Program-made: the position numbers and the translations under genes
The notes under the pieces: model-generated
Seen by the model: the letters and a program-made list of their open reading frames with translations, nothing else
Database searches by the model: none
What the model was told of the DNA's origin: nothing
Shown here: positions 8,165 through 18,032 of the stretch, piece by piece
Layout: every line of letters starts with the position of its first letter
How positions within the stretch are numbered: position 1 is the first letter of the stretch
Assembly: GCF_024347655.1 (NCBI RefSeq)
Contig: NZ_AP025515.1
Span: 1,116,001 to 1,180,000, forward strand
DNA: 64,000 bases
Source: Vibrio toranzoniae
GTDB taxonomy: Bacteria; Pseudomonadota; Gammaproteobacteria; Enterobacterales; Vibrionaceae
Direction of reading: 5' to 3'

Positions 8165-9145
8165 ATGAAAGGGATTATAGTTGCTGTGATTGCCACCTTA
8201 ATCTGTGGATGGTCGAGTTTTGGCGTAAGCAGAACACCCCAAACAGGCCATATTCCCAAGGTAAAAATTGCCGTTTCTTTAACTCCGCTTAGTACACCTT
8301 TGTTTATAGCAGAAAGGTTGGGCTTTTTCGTTGATAACGGTATCGATGTTGAACTCATCCCATGTGAAGGTGGCGTAAATTGCGCAAACTTACTTCAAAA
8401 TAATACTGTGGACTATGCGACGGCGTCTGGGACTGTTGCTCTATTTAATCAGCATCAACACAATAATATATTAATACTTGCAAGCTTCGTTGCTTCGAGC
8501 AACGATATAAAACTACTGACCCTTGATCAATTAAAGATAAATAGCCTTCAAGACTTATCAGGGAAAAAAGTTGGAATTATCAAATCAAGTGCCAGCGAAT
8601 TGTATTTTGACTTTCTCTTAATATCAAATGCACTTCAGGAACTCGATGTTGAAAGAGTATATCTTCAACCTCATGAAATGGTATCCGCTTTACTTTCTTT
8701 TCAAGTTGATGCCATATCCGTCTGGGAGCCATATGGATATAAAGCTTCGTTATTATCGACGACGCCTGTCATTGATTTAGGATTAAAGGGTATTTATCAA
8801 CTTTCTTTCAATTTACTCGCAAAATCTCCTAGAACCATATTAAGTTCGACAGATAAAGAAATTTTGTCTGCAATTTATCAAGCGACTCAATGGATTGAAA
8901 ATCACCCTAGTGAAAGTATTTCGTTGATCTCAAATGAATTAGGAGTTAACCCTCAGCAGGTTAAGTGGGCGTGGGGGGATTATATATTTGAATTAACTAA
9001 CGGTTATACTTTGCTTTCAAATTTACAGCTACAAGCGAGGTGGGCCTCAGAAAGAAAAATAATAGAAGGAGAGCCCATAGACGTTAGGTCATTTATTGAC
9101 GATGCTGCGTATAGTGATCTTCAAACAAGCGGAGTTATTAAATGA
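8165..9145 (+). CDS. Periplasmic solute-binding protein (NMT1/SsuA-like), probable sensor
   Basis: 326 residues with a signal peptide (hydrophobic stretch within the first ~25 residues, then VSRTPQ). The NMT1/THI5-SsuA type of binding protein is recognisable: VKIAVSLTPLSTPLFIAERLGFF, ELIPCEGGVNCANLL, GKKVGIIKSSASELYF, VDAISVWEPYGYKA. Such proteins normally deliver nitrate, sulfonates or thiamine precursors to ABC importers. No permease or ATPase gene is adjacent. Instead its stop overlaps the start of a membrane diguanylate cyclase by four bases (ATGA), so a role as the periplasmic sensing partner is likely. The pair is noticeably AT-rich. Confidence 0.8.
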   Translation: MKGIIVAVIATLICGWSSFGVSRTPQTGHIPKVKIAVSLTPLSTPLFIAERLGFFVDNGIDVELIPCEGGVNCANLLQNNTVDYATASGTVALFNQHQHNNILILASFVASSNDIKLLTLDQLKINSLQDLSGKKVGIIKSSASELYFDFLLISNALQELDVERVYLQPHEMVSALLSFQVDAISVWEPYGYKASLLSTTPVIDLGLKGIYQLSFNLLAKSPRTILSSTDKEILSAIYQATQWIENHPSESISLISNELGVNPQQVKWAWGDYIFELTNGYTLLSNLQLQARWASERKIIEGEPIDVRSFIDDAAYSDLQTSGVIK

Positions 9146-10470
9146 TTCATTCTTTAATATTTAAGATGAAAATTTTACTCGGTATTAGCGTGGTGATGGC
9201 TTTTTCGACAGCATGGTTGCTTTATGAACTCTACAACAGCCATATCATTGCGACTAATAACCAAAACCAGCTTGTTAATCTTCAAAGAGAAGTCAGTTCT
9301 CTACAAGGGCAATTATGGCTATTCTTAGAGTATCAAGACAATAAGAGTTATAATAACTTAGTTAATCAGCAGGCCAAGTTTTCTCTTGGTATAGAAGAAT
9401 CTAATATTCCAAAACCTCAAATAAAAAAAATTAAATTGCTAAATACCCAACTCGAAGAATTGATTGAGCAAGATAAGAAGTTTCAAATAGTTGTAAAAAA
9501 TTCGATTCAAGATTCAAACTCCCTGATGCAAAGGCGTGCATTACTAAACGCTCGATATAACATGTTAATACAAAACATACATGAACACTTAGCGACCCAG
9601 CAAAAAAGAGAGTTATTACAAACGGAGAAGAGGACCGAAAATACAATCATTGATATTACGCGAGTACTCGCTCTGTTTTTTTTCGCTATCACAGCAATCT
9701 CTTACCGTTTGCTTAGAAAGTTCCGGACAGGATCGACAGCTATATCTGAAGGGATAATGAAGATCAAGGCTCGCGATTTTTCTCATCGGATAGAATGTGC
9801 CAATATTGACCTAGAATTTAGTTCTTTAGGTGAAGCTTTCAACACTATGAGTGAGGAATTAGAGCAAAATGTAGTGACAAAATCTGTATTGGAAAATGAA
9901 GTTAATAAACAAACACTAGAGCTTAAACGGCAAAAGGTTGCACTGGAATATTTGTCAGATCACGATTCCTTAACCGGAGTGATGAATCGACGTTCCTTTG
10001 AAGTGAGCCTTAAGGCGATGATATCAAGAGCCCAACGAACGGGAAGAATTATAGGAGTTCTGTTTATAGATTTGGATAAATTCAAATCTATAAATGATAA
10101 TCACGGACACCGAGTTGGTGATCAAGTTTTAGTTAAGGTAGCCGAACGTTTGCGAGAAAATACTCGATGTACCGATCTTGTCAGTCGATACGGAGGTGAT
10201 GAGTTTGTTATTGGTTTAGATTTGCTTGATGATAAAGAGTCAGTCTTAGACAAAAAAACACAATTAGTTAGCGCTATAACGCGAACAGTTTCTATTGACA
10301 GTACTGATTACCAAGTGGGTGCAAGTATCGGTATATCCTACTTTCCCGATGACGGTGATAGCTACGAGCAACTTATTAATTCAGCTGATAAGGCCATGTA
10401 TGTAGCGAAAAATAAAAAATTGGACTCTGTTTTATTGAAAAGTTATCAAGTCAATAACAAAGTAGTGTAG
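9142..10470 (+). CDS. Membrane diguanylate cyclase with HAMP and GGDEF domains
   Basis: 442 residues. A membrane segment lies near residues 10-28, followed by a periplasmic helical region with coiled-coil character (30-170), a second membrane segment near 170-190, a HAMP linker (190-250), a short coiled coil and a GGDEF domain (about 270-435). The active-site GGDEF is intact (351-355) and the product-inhibition site RxxD (RCTD) sits five residues upstream, so active, feedback-inhibited c-di-GMP synthesis is expected. It is translationally coupled to the binding protein upstream, suggesting ligand-controlled c-di-GMP output. No EAL domain. Confidence 0.9.
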   Translation: MIHSLIFKMKILLGISVVMAFSTAWLLYELYNSHIIATNNQNQLVNLQREVSSLQGQLWLFLEYQDNKSYNNLVNQQAKFSLGIEESNIPKPQIKKIKLLNTQLEELIEQDKKFQIVVKNSIQDSNSLMQRRALLNARYNMLIQNIHEHLATQQKRELLQTEKRTENTIIDITRVLALFFFAITAISYRLLRKFRTGSTAISEGIMKIKARDFSHRIECANIDLEFSSLGEAFNTMSEELEQNVVTKSVLENEVNKQTLELKRQKVALEYLSDHDSLTGVMNRRSFEVSLKAMISRAQRTGRIIGVLFIDLDKFKSINDNHGHRVGDQVLVKVAERLRENTRCTDLVSRYGGDEFVIGLDLLDDKESVLDKKTQLVSAITRTVSIDSTDYQVGASIGISYFPDDGDSYEQLINSADKAMYVAKNKKLDSVLLKSYQVNNKVV

Positions 10471-10553
10471 TTAATGTTAAGTCATGATTTATATTTTAAT
10501 CATAATAGATATATCGGCCTTAGCATGAAGGCTACCTTGTTGTTACTTAAATT

Positions 10554-10588
10554 AAATCCCTTCAAGTAAAACTTTTGAAGGGATTTTA
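10554..10588 (+). terminator. Terminator after the diguanylate cyclase gene
   Basis: AAATCCCTTCAA/TTGAAGGGATTT stem (12 bp) ending in a T-run. The A-rich 5' flank would also help termination from luxN on the other strand. Confidence 0.75.
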
Positions 10589-10658
10589 GCTAACCAATGG
10601 ATTGTTTATTAAGTCATGTATTTAATTGGTTGCTTGTGCCAAATGATTAGCGGCATCA

Positions 10659-13229
10659 CTAATCACTTTCTGTTATTTTAAAAGCGTTGGGCTTAACGTA
10701 ATTGCTTAACCAGTTGTCGAGCACATGTTGTAGCGCATCCAATGAAGTCGGCTTTTCTAGGCGGCCATCCATCAATTTACGTATCATATCTAATTCGTAT
10801 TGTCCTGACTCTCCAGACAGTGCAATGATAGGTACATGGGGCGAACGAGCCTTGATTACTTGGCTTGCGTCAAAGCCATTCATTACTGGCATTTGCACAT
10901 CCATTAAGATCAAGTCTACTTGGTTCGTTCTACACAATTCGATGGCATTTTCACCGTTTTTTGCTTGTATGCTGTTAACCCCAAGTCGAGTTAAATACAT
11001 TTGAACAAGCGTACGTTGTATTTCTTTGTCGTCGACAATAAGTACTGTCGGTGCTTGGCTACCACTTCCTGCTTGTTTTACTGGCTGAACGTCGGCTTTG
11101 GCTTTATCTTCTGCCGTTGTTTGGCTTTGTTTCCAACCATTGAAGTAAGGTGTACGCAGCGTGGCTGCTTTGGGAGCGTTAGGCACAACCGGGAAATACA
11201 ACTTGAACTCAGTAAACTCACCAAGTTTAGATTGGCATTCAACTCTACCACCAAATGAGCGCATAACGCGTTGGCAATAACCTAAGCCTAAGCCGCTACC
11301 ACCGCTTTTTTGGTGAGAAAAAAAGTCATCGAAGATCTTGTGAGAAATGGTTTCGTCAATGCCTGGGCCTGTATCTCGGAATTTGAGTACGTTTTCGTAA
11401 GATCCGACTGTGGTACTGATTTCAATTTGGCTATCTGGATACGAGTCAAAGTAATAGATCGCATTACGTATTAAGTTAAAAATAACGAAGTTAAATAAGG
11501 TCTCATTCAGTTTTACTACAAAATCATCATGTTGTGGTAAACGAATCCGCTCAATAATATTCTCATTTTCGAAACCATAGTGGCTTACAGCCTGATCTAC
11601 GGCTTTGTGAATAGAGGTCATCGTAATTGGTTCATGTTCTGGTGAGCTATCACTGACTTCGCGTAAGATGATGTCAATCAGCTGTCGCCCACGTTGGATC
11701 GCAGCTTGGCCGTTCTCGATATCAAGTAGGATCTGTTTCGCAGGCGCTTGATTGTCAATGTGCTGTTTTAGTACTTCGAAATGCAGTTGTACTTGAGCAA
11801 GCGGGTTACGCATCTCATGGGCAATGGAGTTAGCCAGTGCTCGACTTTGGCGAATGCGCTTATCTGCTTCGATGGTACTTTGTACACGAGTTAATAATGT
11901 CTGTAGCGCAGAGATCTCTTCATTAGAGAACATCTGATCATTGCTCTTGTGTGAAGAAACCAATAAGTGTGTGACTGACTCACCCTGGCCAAACAACGGC
12001 ATCACCAAGGCGGTGTTGTTGGAACGCATTTTGTCATAAAGTGCTTTTATTGAGCGTTTCATCGGCGCTGTGTAACCTAGCTCCTCAGAAAGTTCATCGA
12101 ACACCAAAACTGACTTGTTTGTCGAAAGGTAATCCTCGTAGAGGGTTTCATTGTAGTTACTGTTAATGAGCCGTAGCTTGTCCTCTGGAATTTGTAGTAG
12201 GTGACCTAAGCGACGCATCGCATCATCAATAGAGAGCTTGAAATCTTCTTCCAGAGCAAGGATTTGCTGGACTGGTGTTTTTGGGTTTCCGTAAATCAAG
12301 AAAGAGGCATAGCGACTCACGCGTTTGTAGAGAACATGCCAGGTGATACCGATAAGTGCGCAGATTGGGACTGCTACTAGCCATTGATTGTTGTCGGTCA
12401 ATGGGATGAATACAGCGCCGAAAGGTATCACTAAAATAATACAAGCCAACAGCGCGTTGAGGCTCATGTAGGCGAGATACTTCACACTGTAGAAGCGCGA
12501 GGTTAGCAGGGCATAACCAACGAATAACATTTCACTAATAGACAATGCAGGAGGCAACCAAGTGAGTGAGAAATCACGCAAAAAATAGGTCATACCGAGG
12601 TGGATTGTCGCGGTCGACAGCATGAATACCAAGATACCTGCAATCATGTAGCTGGTTTTAGTTAATGTGAGCTTGCTACTGTTGGCGCGCATGGCCATTA
12701 GGTTACTTAGTGTAAGAACAACAAAACTAATCATTCCAATGAAAAAATATGGCGTATGCGGACCGAATTCAATAACGAATTTGCTAGGGCCAGTAATGGT
12801 GACATCTTCAACGGTTAACCCCGGACTTAAGTTAATAAAGAAGGAGTAGACCGTAAAAGTAACGAAAATAGCTTGTTGCCACAGGCGGACCTTACCATTA
12901 CGCTGCTCTGCAGCGAGTTGGCACGAAAAGTAGTAGGCGAAGGCAAATGCAAAGAACGAGGCAAGATTGGCAATTTTTGCGGCCAATATTGCGGCTGAAG
13001 TGCCAAGATCCGGCAACAAGTCGGTATGAAAGTAGGCGTTACTGCTGATCCACGCAACAATACAAACCGAGTACGCGATGTAAGGTGCATGGTGTGTACC
13101 TGCGATCACTTCGTTTTTTTGTTTAAGGCGATAGCAATAGTAGAGTAACCACATTACGACCACAGCAACCGTCGCAAGAAGCGTTATCGCTTTGGCGTGG
13201 ATGACTGCTTCTAAGCCGAAATCAAACAT
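10659..13229 (-). CDS. luxN: LuxN hybrid sensor kinase for the acyl-homoserine-lactone HAI-1
   Basis: 856 residues from the ATG at 13229, which has AAGG six bases upstream and matches the start I recall for V. harveyi LuxN (MFDF...); an ATG six bases earlier has no spacing to that site. The N-terminal ~300 residues are multi-membrane-spanning and bind the autoinducer. The kinase follows: H-box SIAHEMRNP (equivalent to LuxN H471), N-box NLIRNAIYYF, and G-boxes DTGPGID and GGSGLGLG. A receiver domain closes the protein (VLIVDDKE, phospho-Asp in LILMDVQMP). Known role: at low HAI-1 it phosphorylates LuxU; ligand turns the kinase off. The sequence is near-colinear with the remembered V. harveyi protein, differing mostly in the linker before the receiver. 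It overlaps luxM. Confidence 0.96.
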   Translation of the reverse strand: MFDFGLEAVIHAKAITLLATVAVVVMWLLYYCYRLKQKNEVIAGTHHAPYIAYSVCIVAWISSNAYFHTDLLPDLGTSAAILAAKIANLASFFAFAFAYYFSCQLAAEQRNGKVRLWQQAIFVTFTVYSFFINLSPGLTVEDVTITGPSKFVIEFGPHTPYFFIGMISFVVLTLSNLMAMRANSSKLTLTKTSYMIAGILVFMLSTATIHLGMTYFLRDFSLTWLPPALSISEMLFVGYALLTSRFYSVKYLAYMSLNALLACIILVIPFGAVFIPLTDNNQWLVAVPICALIGITWHVLYKRVSRYASFLIYGNPKTPVQQILALEEDFKLSIDDAMRRLGHLLQIPEDKLRLINSNYNETLYEDYLSTNKSVLVFDELSEELGYTAPMKRSIKALYDKMRSNNTALVMPLFGQGESVTHLLVSSHKSNDQMFSNEEISALQTLLTRVQSTIEADKRIRQSRALANSIAHEMRNPLAQVQLHFEVLKQHIDNQAPAKQILLDIENGQAAIQRGRQLIDIILREVSDSSPEHEPITMTSIHKAVDQAVSHYGFENENIIERIRLPQHDDFVVKLNETLFNFVIFNLIRNAIYYFDSYPDSQIEISTTVGSYENVLKFRDTGPGIDETISHKIFDDFFSHQKSGGSGLGLGYCQRVMRSFGGRVECQSKLGEFTEFKLYFPVVPNAPKAATLRTPYFNGWKQSQTTAEDKAKADVQPVKQAGSGSQAPTVLIVDDKEIQRTLVQMYLTRLGVNSIQAKNGENAIELCRTNQVDLILMDVQMPVMNGFDASQVIKARSPHVPIIALSGESGQYELDMIRKLMDGRLEKPTSLDALQHVLDNWLSNYVKPNAFKITESD

Positions 13230-14457
13230 GTTCATCCTTATTTACCGAGCTTGGTTTATGTACAGAGTTTGGTTTTTCTATCGAGACAAGTTTTCTGCTT
13301 TCACGAACTCGGTGTTTGTAACGGCGAAAATCTGTGTCATTGAACACTTTTACCAACATTTCTAAATTCCAGAACCCGCGATAAATTGTTGTACCGTCAC
13401 CATTTAACTCGCAATATCCAGAGTGAAAATAGGCTTTCGGGTCGATAGCTTGATAAAACTGAAGCATGAAAGGTTGCTCAATAATGGTGAAGCCGATTTT
13501 GTAGCCAACTTGGTGTAATACGCTCATCAACTCTTTTTGAGCGAGATAGAGGAAGTAGAGCTTTTGTTGGGTATTCCCGCTTACTGTTAGACGGAGGATT
13601 TCACAAATAGCGCTCTCATCGGTCAATTGTAATTGGAACTGATTATCAAATTCAGGCAAAGAGTAACATTTTGACAGTGTCGACGGCGTGAAAAGCTGTA
13701 ACTTTACTAATTGCTCGTAACCATGACTTGGTAAACAATATTGCCATTGCTCATTACTGAACGGCGGTGCGTAACTTAACCAAGTTTCATTCTTTGACCA
13801 GTCTTGAATGAGCGCAGAAGAAACCAGTGTAGGAAAGGCTTCGTTAGCTGGGTGCTTGAGCAGAATAAAGTGCTTACCCGTTTGAGATAGGTGCAGTAAA
13901 GGCAGCATCTCAAACCATTTTTCACCCTTTATGAATACCTCAAGATTGCTCAAAGCGATAGCATCGCATATTGGCATTCCTTGTGGGTGACTCGGTGTTT
14001 GTACGATAAGTTGATCATTCTCTATCTGTTCAATGATCGCACCATAGTAAGCACTATCTTCAACGGGAAGATCTACAGAAGAGTGGAGCGGTGCTTTTAA
14101 TGGTGACTTTGCTTTGATTACGGCAATTTCACACTCACACCAAAATTCTAACCAATGCATGTAGCACTGGCCTACGACGGTTTCAAGTTGAGTTATCTCG
14201 GATGATAAGGTGCTTGGATAGCGCTGAATGAGATCCCGGTAATCCATTAATTCAAATAATACAGAGAAGCTCTTGTTTTGGTGTTCAGAGAAGAGTAATT
14301 CTAATTGGTTTCTACGATAGTTTGTGACGGTATGGAAAAGAGCTGCGCGCTCCTGTGGCTGATAAGCATCAATAACGAGTTTTATTAGCGCTCGTTGTTT
14401 TTTTTCGATAGACAGACTGCTAGCCAACAGTGAGTCTAAAGACGACGTTAATTTCAT
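13222..14457 (-). CDS. luxM: LuxM/AinS-family acyl-homoserine-lactone synthase
   Basis: 411 residues, placed directly before luxN on the same strand; its stop lies inside the luxN start region. LuxM makes N-(3-hydroxybutanoyl)-homoserine lactone from SAM and an acyl donor and is unrelated to LuxI. No LuxI-type motif is present. Recognition rests on length, the luxN neighbour and family-like stretches (FHTVTNYRRNQLELLFSEHQ, GFTIIEQPFMLQFYQAIDP, CELNGDGTTIYRGFWNLEMLV). The exact acyl chain cannot be read from sequence. The promoter lies in the divergent region shared with the collagenase gene. Confidence 0.92.
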   Translation of the reverse strand: MKLTSSLDSLLASSLSIEKKQRALIKLVIDAYQPQERAALFHTVTNYRRNQLELLFSEHQNKSFSVLFELMDYRDLIQRYPSTLSSEITQLETVVGQCYMHWLEFWCECEIAVIKAKSPLKAPLHSSVDLPVEDSAYYGAIIEQIENDQLIVQTPSHPQGMPICDAIALSNLEVFIKGEKWFEMLPLLHLSQTGKHFILLKHPANEAFPTLVSSALIQDWSKNETWLSYAPPFSNEQWQYCLPSHGYEQLVKLQLFTPSTLSKCYSLPEFDNQFQLQLTDESAICEILRLTVSGNTQQKLYFLYLAQKELMSVLHQVGYKIGFTIIEQPFMLQFYQAIDPKAYFHSGYCELNGDGTTIYRGFWNLEMLVKVFNDTDFRRYKHRVRESRKLVSIEKPNSVHKPSSVNKDEHV

Positions 14458-14864
14458 GTAGTTAGCCTAGCCTGGGTTTATTGATTTTTATTCGATCTGG
14501 CACCAGTCACCGGACATTTATTTTAAGTATGTGATGTAACGTTACATAGAGTGAGCAACAACAACTCTCATCTATTACGTGAAGCATAAATTGCATAATC
14601 GGGCCAAGTTTACTACTTACGCTTACCCTTAACAACATCGCTTTATCATGTAGATGTTAATTATTAAATTATATTACTATCAGTATCTTACGTTAGTTTT
14701 TTATACTTTTAGCCTGACGTGTTCATGTCGAGCACTCACTTTTGGGTTCGATAAATGAGTGTGAAATATCTATTTTTTGAACCAACCTCATAATTAATAC
14801 GCAACAGAATTCACCTTATGAATTGCAAGGAATATAACGGCGGCCTTAAATATATAATCAATTC
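14458..14864. promoter_or_regulatory. Divergent control region between luxM and the collagenase gene
   Basis: 407 AT-rich bases without a reading frame. It contains a perfect 14-base palindrome, ATGTAACGTTACAT (14534-14547), about 77 bases before the luxM start. It must carry the promoters of both luxM-luxN and the collagenase gene. No exact LuxR/HapR-type site was recognised by eye. Confidence 0.5.
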
Positions 14865-17330
14865 ATGAGTGTTGTTATGTCTCATACCCGTTTATTTCCA
14901 CGTCATCGTTTGGCACTGGCTCTTGTTCTTGCCAGTATTTCCAGTTTTACTTTTGCTCAACATCAGTGTGATGTTACTGACCTTCAGCGATCTCCTGATC
15001 TCACCCTCGCTGTTTCAGCTGCGGACAGTAGCTGTTATAGCTCTTGGTTCTCAGCCCCGGATAATTCATTAGATAATATCTACAGTGAAGCGAGTCTAAG
15101 CCGTATTCAAACTGTACTTGACTTAGAAATTGCCCGTTACCGAGGTGAAGCTGAGCAAGCACGTAAACTGGAGAACCTTGGCGAGTTTATTCGTGCGGCT
15201 TATTACGTTCGCTATAACGCGCAAGCACAAGACTTCAGCGAAGCGTTGAGTCAGCGATTTGCTCAATCAACCAACGCTTTTTTAGCTAACCCTAACGCGC
15301 TAGATCAAGGTCGTGAACAAGTCGGGGCAATGAAAAGCCTGACGTTGATGGTCGATAACGTTAAGCAATTACCACTGACCATGGATGCACAGCTTGCGGC
15401 ACTTCGTCAATTCAACCGAGAAACCGCACAAGATACTCAGTGGGTTGATGGTCTCAACAATCTATTTCGCGCAATGGCAGGACATGTTGCTCGAGATGAC
15501 TTCTACGATTACATGGCTAACCATACACAACACATCGATACGTTGGCGGTATTCGCGCGTGATAACATGTGGGCTTTGGACACGGATGCGAGCTTTCTGG
15601 TTTATAACGCCGTGCGTGAAACGGGTCGCTTGTTGGCAAGTCCAGATAAAGCAACCAAAGACAAAGCATTGCGAGTGATGCAACAAGTGATGGCACAAAA
15701 CCCACTGGGTAGCGAGCACGATAAGCTATGGTTAGCGGCAGTTGATATGATGGGCTATTATGCACCAGAAGGGCTGAATGAGCTTGATTTAGAGCAAGCG
15801 AAACACGACGTAGCAACACGTGTACTTCCCAATCGTCATGAGTGTCAAGGGCCTGCGATTATTCGCTCACAAGATTTAACTCAAGCACAAGCGATGGAAG
15901 CTTGTAATGTGTTGGCTGCCAAAGAGGCCGATTTCCACCAAGTCGCGAATACGGGGCAACAACCTGTCGCCGACGATAACAACAACCGAGTTGAAGTGGC
16001 GGTGTTCAGCAGCAAAGGCAGTTACATAGATTACTCTTCATTCTTATTTGGTAATACCACAGACAACGGCGGTCAGTATTTAGAGGGCAACCCTGCAGAG
16101 GTGGGTAACGTAGCGCGTTTTGTGGCTTATCGTTACGCCAATGGCGATGACCTTTCTATTCTCAACTTAGAGCATGAATACACTCACTACCTCGATGCAC
16201 GCTTTAACCAGTATGGATCGTTTAACGACAATCTGGCACACGGTTATGTGGTGTGGTGGTTAGAGGGATTTGCCGAGTACATGCATTACAAGCAAGGTTA
16301 CGATGCAGCGGTTGGCCTTATAAGCAATGGAAAAATGACGCTGTCGGATGTGTTCGCGACTACATACTCTCACGACACTAATCGTATCTATCGCTGGGGT
16401 TACTTAGCGGTGCGCTTTATGTTGGAAGAACATCCGCAAGACGTAGAAAGCTTATTGGTATTATCTCGCTCTGGTCAGTTTGCTGAATGGGCGCAACAAG
16501 TGAGAGCCCTTGGGTTGCAATATAATGGTGAGTTTGAACGTTGGTTAGACACAGTTTCAAGTAAACCAACAGGTCCGATTGATCCTACAGAGCCGACGGA
16601 CCCTACAAAACCGACAGATCAAGTCAAAGTACTTGCTGAAAATCAAAGTGTGGTGTTGAGCGGTGAGGCGTACAGCGAGCAGTTGTTCTATGTTGATGTG
16701 CCAGAGAACGCAACGCATTTTGAGGTTGCAATTCGACGCGAAGGTGAAGGACACGGCGATGCGGATCTGTACATGAGTTATAACAGAGAAGCACATTACT
16801 ATGACTTTGAGTTTAGCCAGTATCGAGACGACAGTAATGAGTTAGTGACGTTTGATCCTGAGCCGTCAGGTTATATTAAATCAGGTCGCTACTACATGAG
16901 TATCACAGGTCGATCTGATTTTAGTAATGTGACATTGGTGGCATCTGTGGAGACAGAAACGCCAACACCACCAACACAAGATAAAGATGATTTAACACCG
17001 GTAGTATTGGAATCCGGTCACGCTCAAACCCTTACCGTTCATCAACGACGCTACGCTGCAGTCTATGTTCCGCAAGGTGTACAAGAAGTTCGAGTGTGGC
17101 TGAATGATAAAAGTAATAATGCGGAAAATGGACAGTCAAACACAGGCAACGTCGACTTATACGCAAGCAATTCATATTGGCCAACGGCAGGGCAACATGA
17201 ATATCAGTCTGACTCCAATGGAAGCAATGAATATTTACAAATACCGATAACTGAAGCGGGTTATCTGCACTTCTTGCTTGATGCAGAGCAACAAGGGGAT
17301 GAAGTCGAAATGTTGGTGTATTTTCATTAA
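14865..17330 (+). CDS. Secreted M9-family collagenase with C-terminal PPC domains
   Basis: 821 residues with a signal peptide ending near FTFAQ (an internal Met5 is a possible start). The M9 N-terminal helical domain occupies roughly 80-350. The catalytic domain carries the zinc motif HEYTH (437-441), with a downstream Glu in EGFAE (about 467) as third ligand. After the peptidase unit come a threonine/proline linker (PTGPIDPTEPTDPTKPTD), a first PPC-type beta-sandwich (about 600-690) and a second C-terminal beta-domain (about 705-821), which bind collagen or are trimmed off. Length and layout match Vibrio collagenases. Its position next to luxM suggests quorum control but does not prove it. 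Confidence 0.93.
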   Translation: MSVVMSHTRLFPRHRLALALVLASISSFTFAQHQCDVTDLQRSPDLTLAVSAADSSCYSSWFSAPDNSLDNIYSEASLSRIQTVLDLEIARYRGEAEQARKLENLGEFIRAAYYVRYNAQAQDFSEALSQRFAQSTNAFLANPNALDQGREQVGAMKSLTLMVDNVKQLPLTMDAQLAALRQFNRETAQDTQWVDGLNNLFRAMAGHVARDDFYDYMANHTQHIDTLAVFARDNMWALDTDASFLVYNAVRETGRLLASPDKATKDKALRVMQQVMAQNPLGSEHDKLWLAAVDMMGYYAPEGLNELDLEQAKHDVATRVLPNRHECQGPAIIRSQDLTQAQAMEACNVLAAKEADFHQVANTGQQPVADDNNNRVEVAVFSSKGSYIDYSSFLFGNTTDNGGQYLEGNPAEVGNVARFVAYRYANGDDLSILNLEHEYTHYLDARFNQYGSFNDNLAHGYVVWWLEGFAEYMHYKQGYDAAVGLISNGKMTLSDVFATTYSHDTNRIYRWGYLAVRFMLEEHPQDVESLLVLSRSGQFAEWAQQVRALGLQYNGEFERWLDTVSSKPTGPIDPTEPTDPTKPTDQVKVLAENQSVVLSGEAYSEQLFYVDVPENATHFEVAIRREGEGHGDADLYMSYNREAHYYDFEFSQYRDDSNELVTFDPEPSGYIKSGRYYMSITGRSDFSNVTLVASVETETPTPPTQDKDDLTPVVLESGHAQTLTVHQRRYAAVYVPQGVQEVRVWLNDKSNNAENGQSNTGNVDLYASNSYWPTAGQHEYQSDSNGSNEYLQIPITEAGYLHFLLDAEQQGDEVEMLVYFH

Positions 17331-17410
17331 TAAAACAGACATTAACACAAACAGTATTAACTGAAACATCACCTACTTAAATGGTTAAGTATCTGGTAGG
17401 TAGACAGATA

Positions 17411-17443
17411 AAAGCCGGACATCAGTTCAGTGTCCGGCTTTGT
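17411..17443 (+). terminator. Terminator after the collagenase gene
   Basis: Perfect 11-bp stem AAAGCCGGACA/TGTCCGGCTTT around a 9-base loop. Confidence 0.8.
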
Positions 17444-17583
17444 ATTTCTGACAGTGTTCTGTGTTTATGGGTTAGTTACAGCGTAATCTCTGATGAAGTG
17501 ATGACATTCGAGGTTTAAGCTTTCCTGCATATAAAACATCATTTCGAGTGACCTCTCGTGAATGATAGATGTAGAGAGAATTT

Positions 17584-17958
17584 ATGAAGAAAGTACTATT
17601 GGCAACCTTGTTTAGTGTCGTTGCGTTAGCTGGATGTAGTCAGAAAACTGAGGTTTCTGAACAATCACAAGAGAAAACGAATCCTATTTGTAGCACTAAG
17701 AACCTGACCGGCGGTTGGTCACAAAGTGACATCACACGAGAAGCTAAGCAAGCGTTAGATGTGGTTCTAGGGCAAATGAATACCACTGCTAAGCTCAAAA
17801 AAATAGTGGGTGTTCGAACTCAGGTAGTCGCTGGTTTAAACTATGCTATCGAGTTTGAAATGGATAATGGTGAAGTGTGGAATACCATCGTTTATCGCTC
17901 TCTTCAAGGTGATATCGAAATAATGCAAGCCGTACAACAAGGTCGTTTGTGCTCATAG
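17584..17958 (+). CDS. Cystatin-like lipoprotein
   Basis: 124 residues. The signal peptide ends in a lipobox (LAGC, Cys18), so the mature protein should be lipid-anchored. The mature part resembles one cystatin/stefin domain: an N-terminal Gly-rich start (LTGGWSQ), a helix (TREAKQALDVVLGQM), the QxVxG signature as QVVAG at residues 80-84, and beta-strands (LNYAIEFEMDNGEVWNTIVYRS). In animal cystatins QxVxG enters the active cleft of papain-like proteases. Whether this one inhibits anything is unknown; the neighbouring collagenase is a metalloprotease, so it is not an obvious target. Cys36 and Cys123 could form a disulfide. Confidence 0.7.
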   Translation: MKKVLLATLFSVVALAGCSQKTEVSEQSQEKTNPICSTKNLTGGWSQSDITREAKQALDVVLGQMNTTAKLKKIVGVRTQVVAGLNYAIEFEMDNGEVWNTIVYRSLQGDIEIMQAVQQGRLCS

Positions 17959-18032
17959 TTTAGTTTTTAAGATCTGATATTTTTAGAGAATCTATATTTA
18001 TAGATAAGCTATGCTTGCAGACAGAGAATAGC

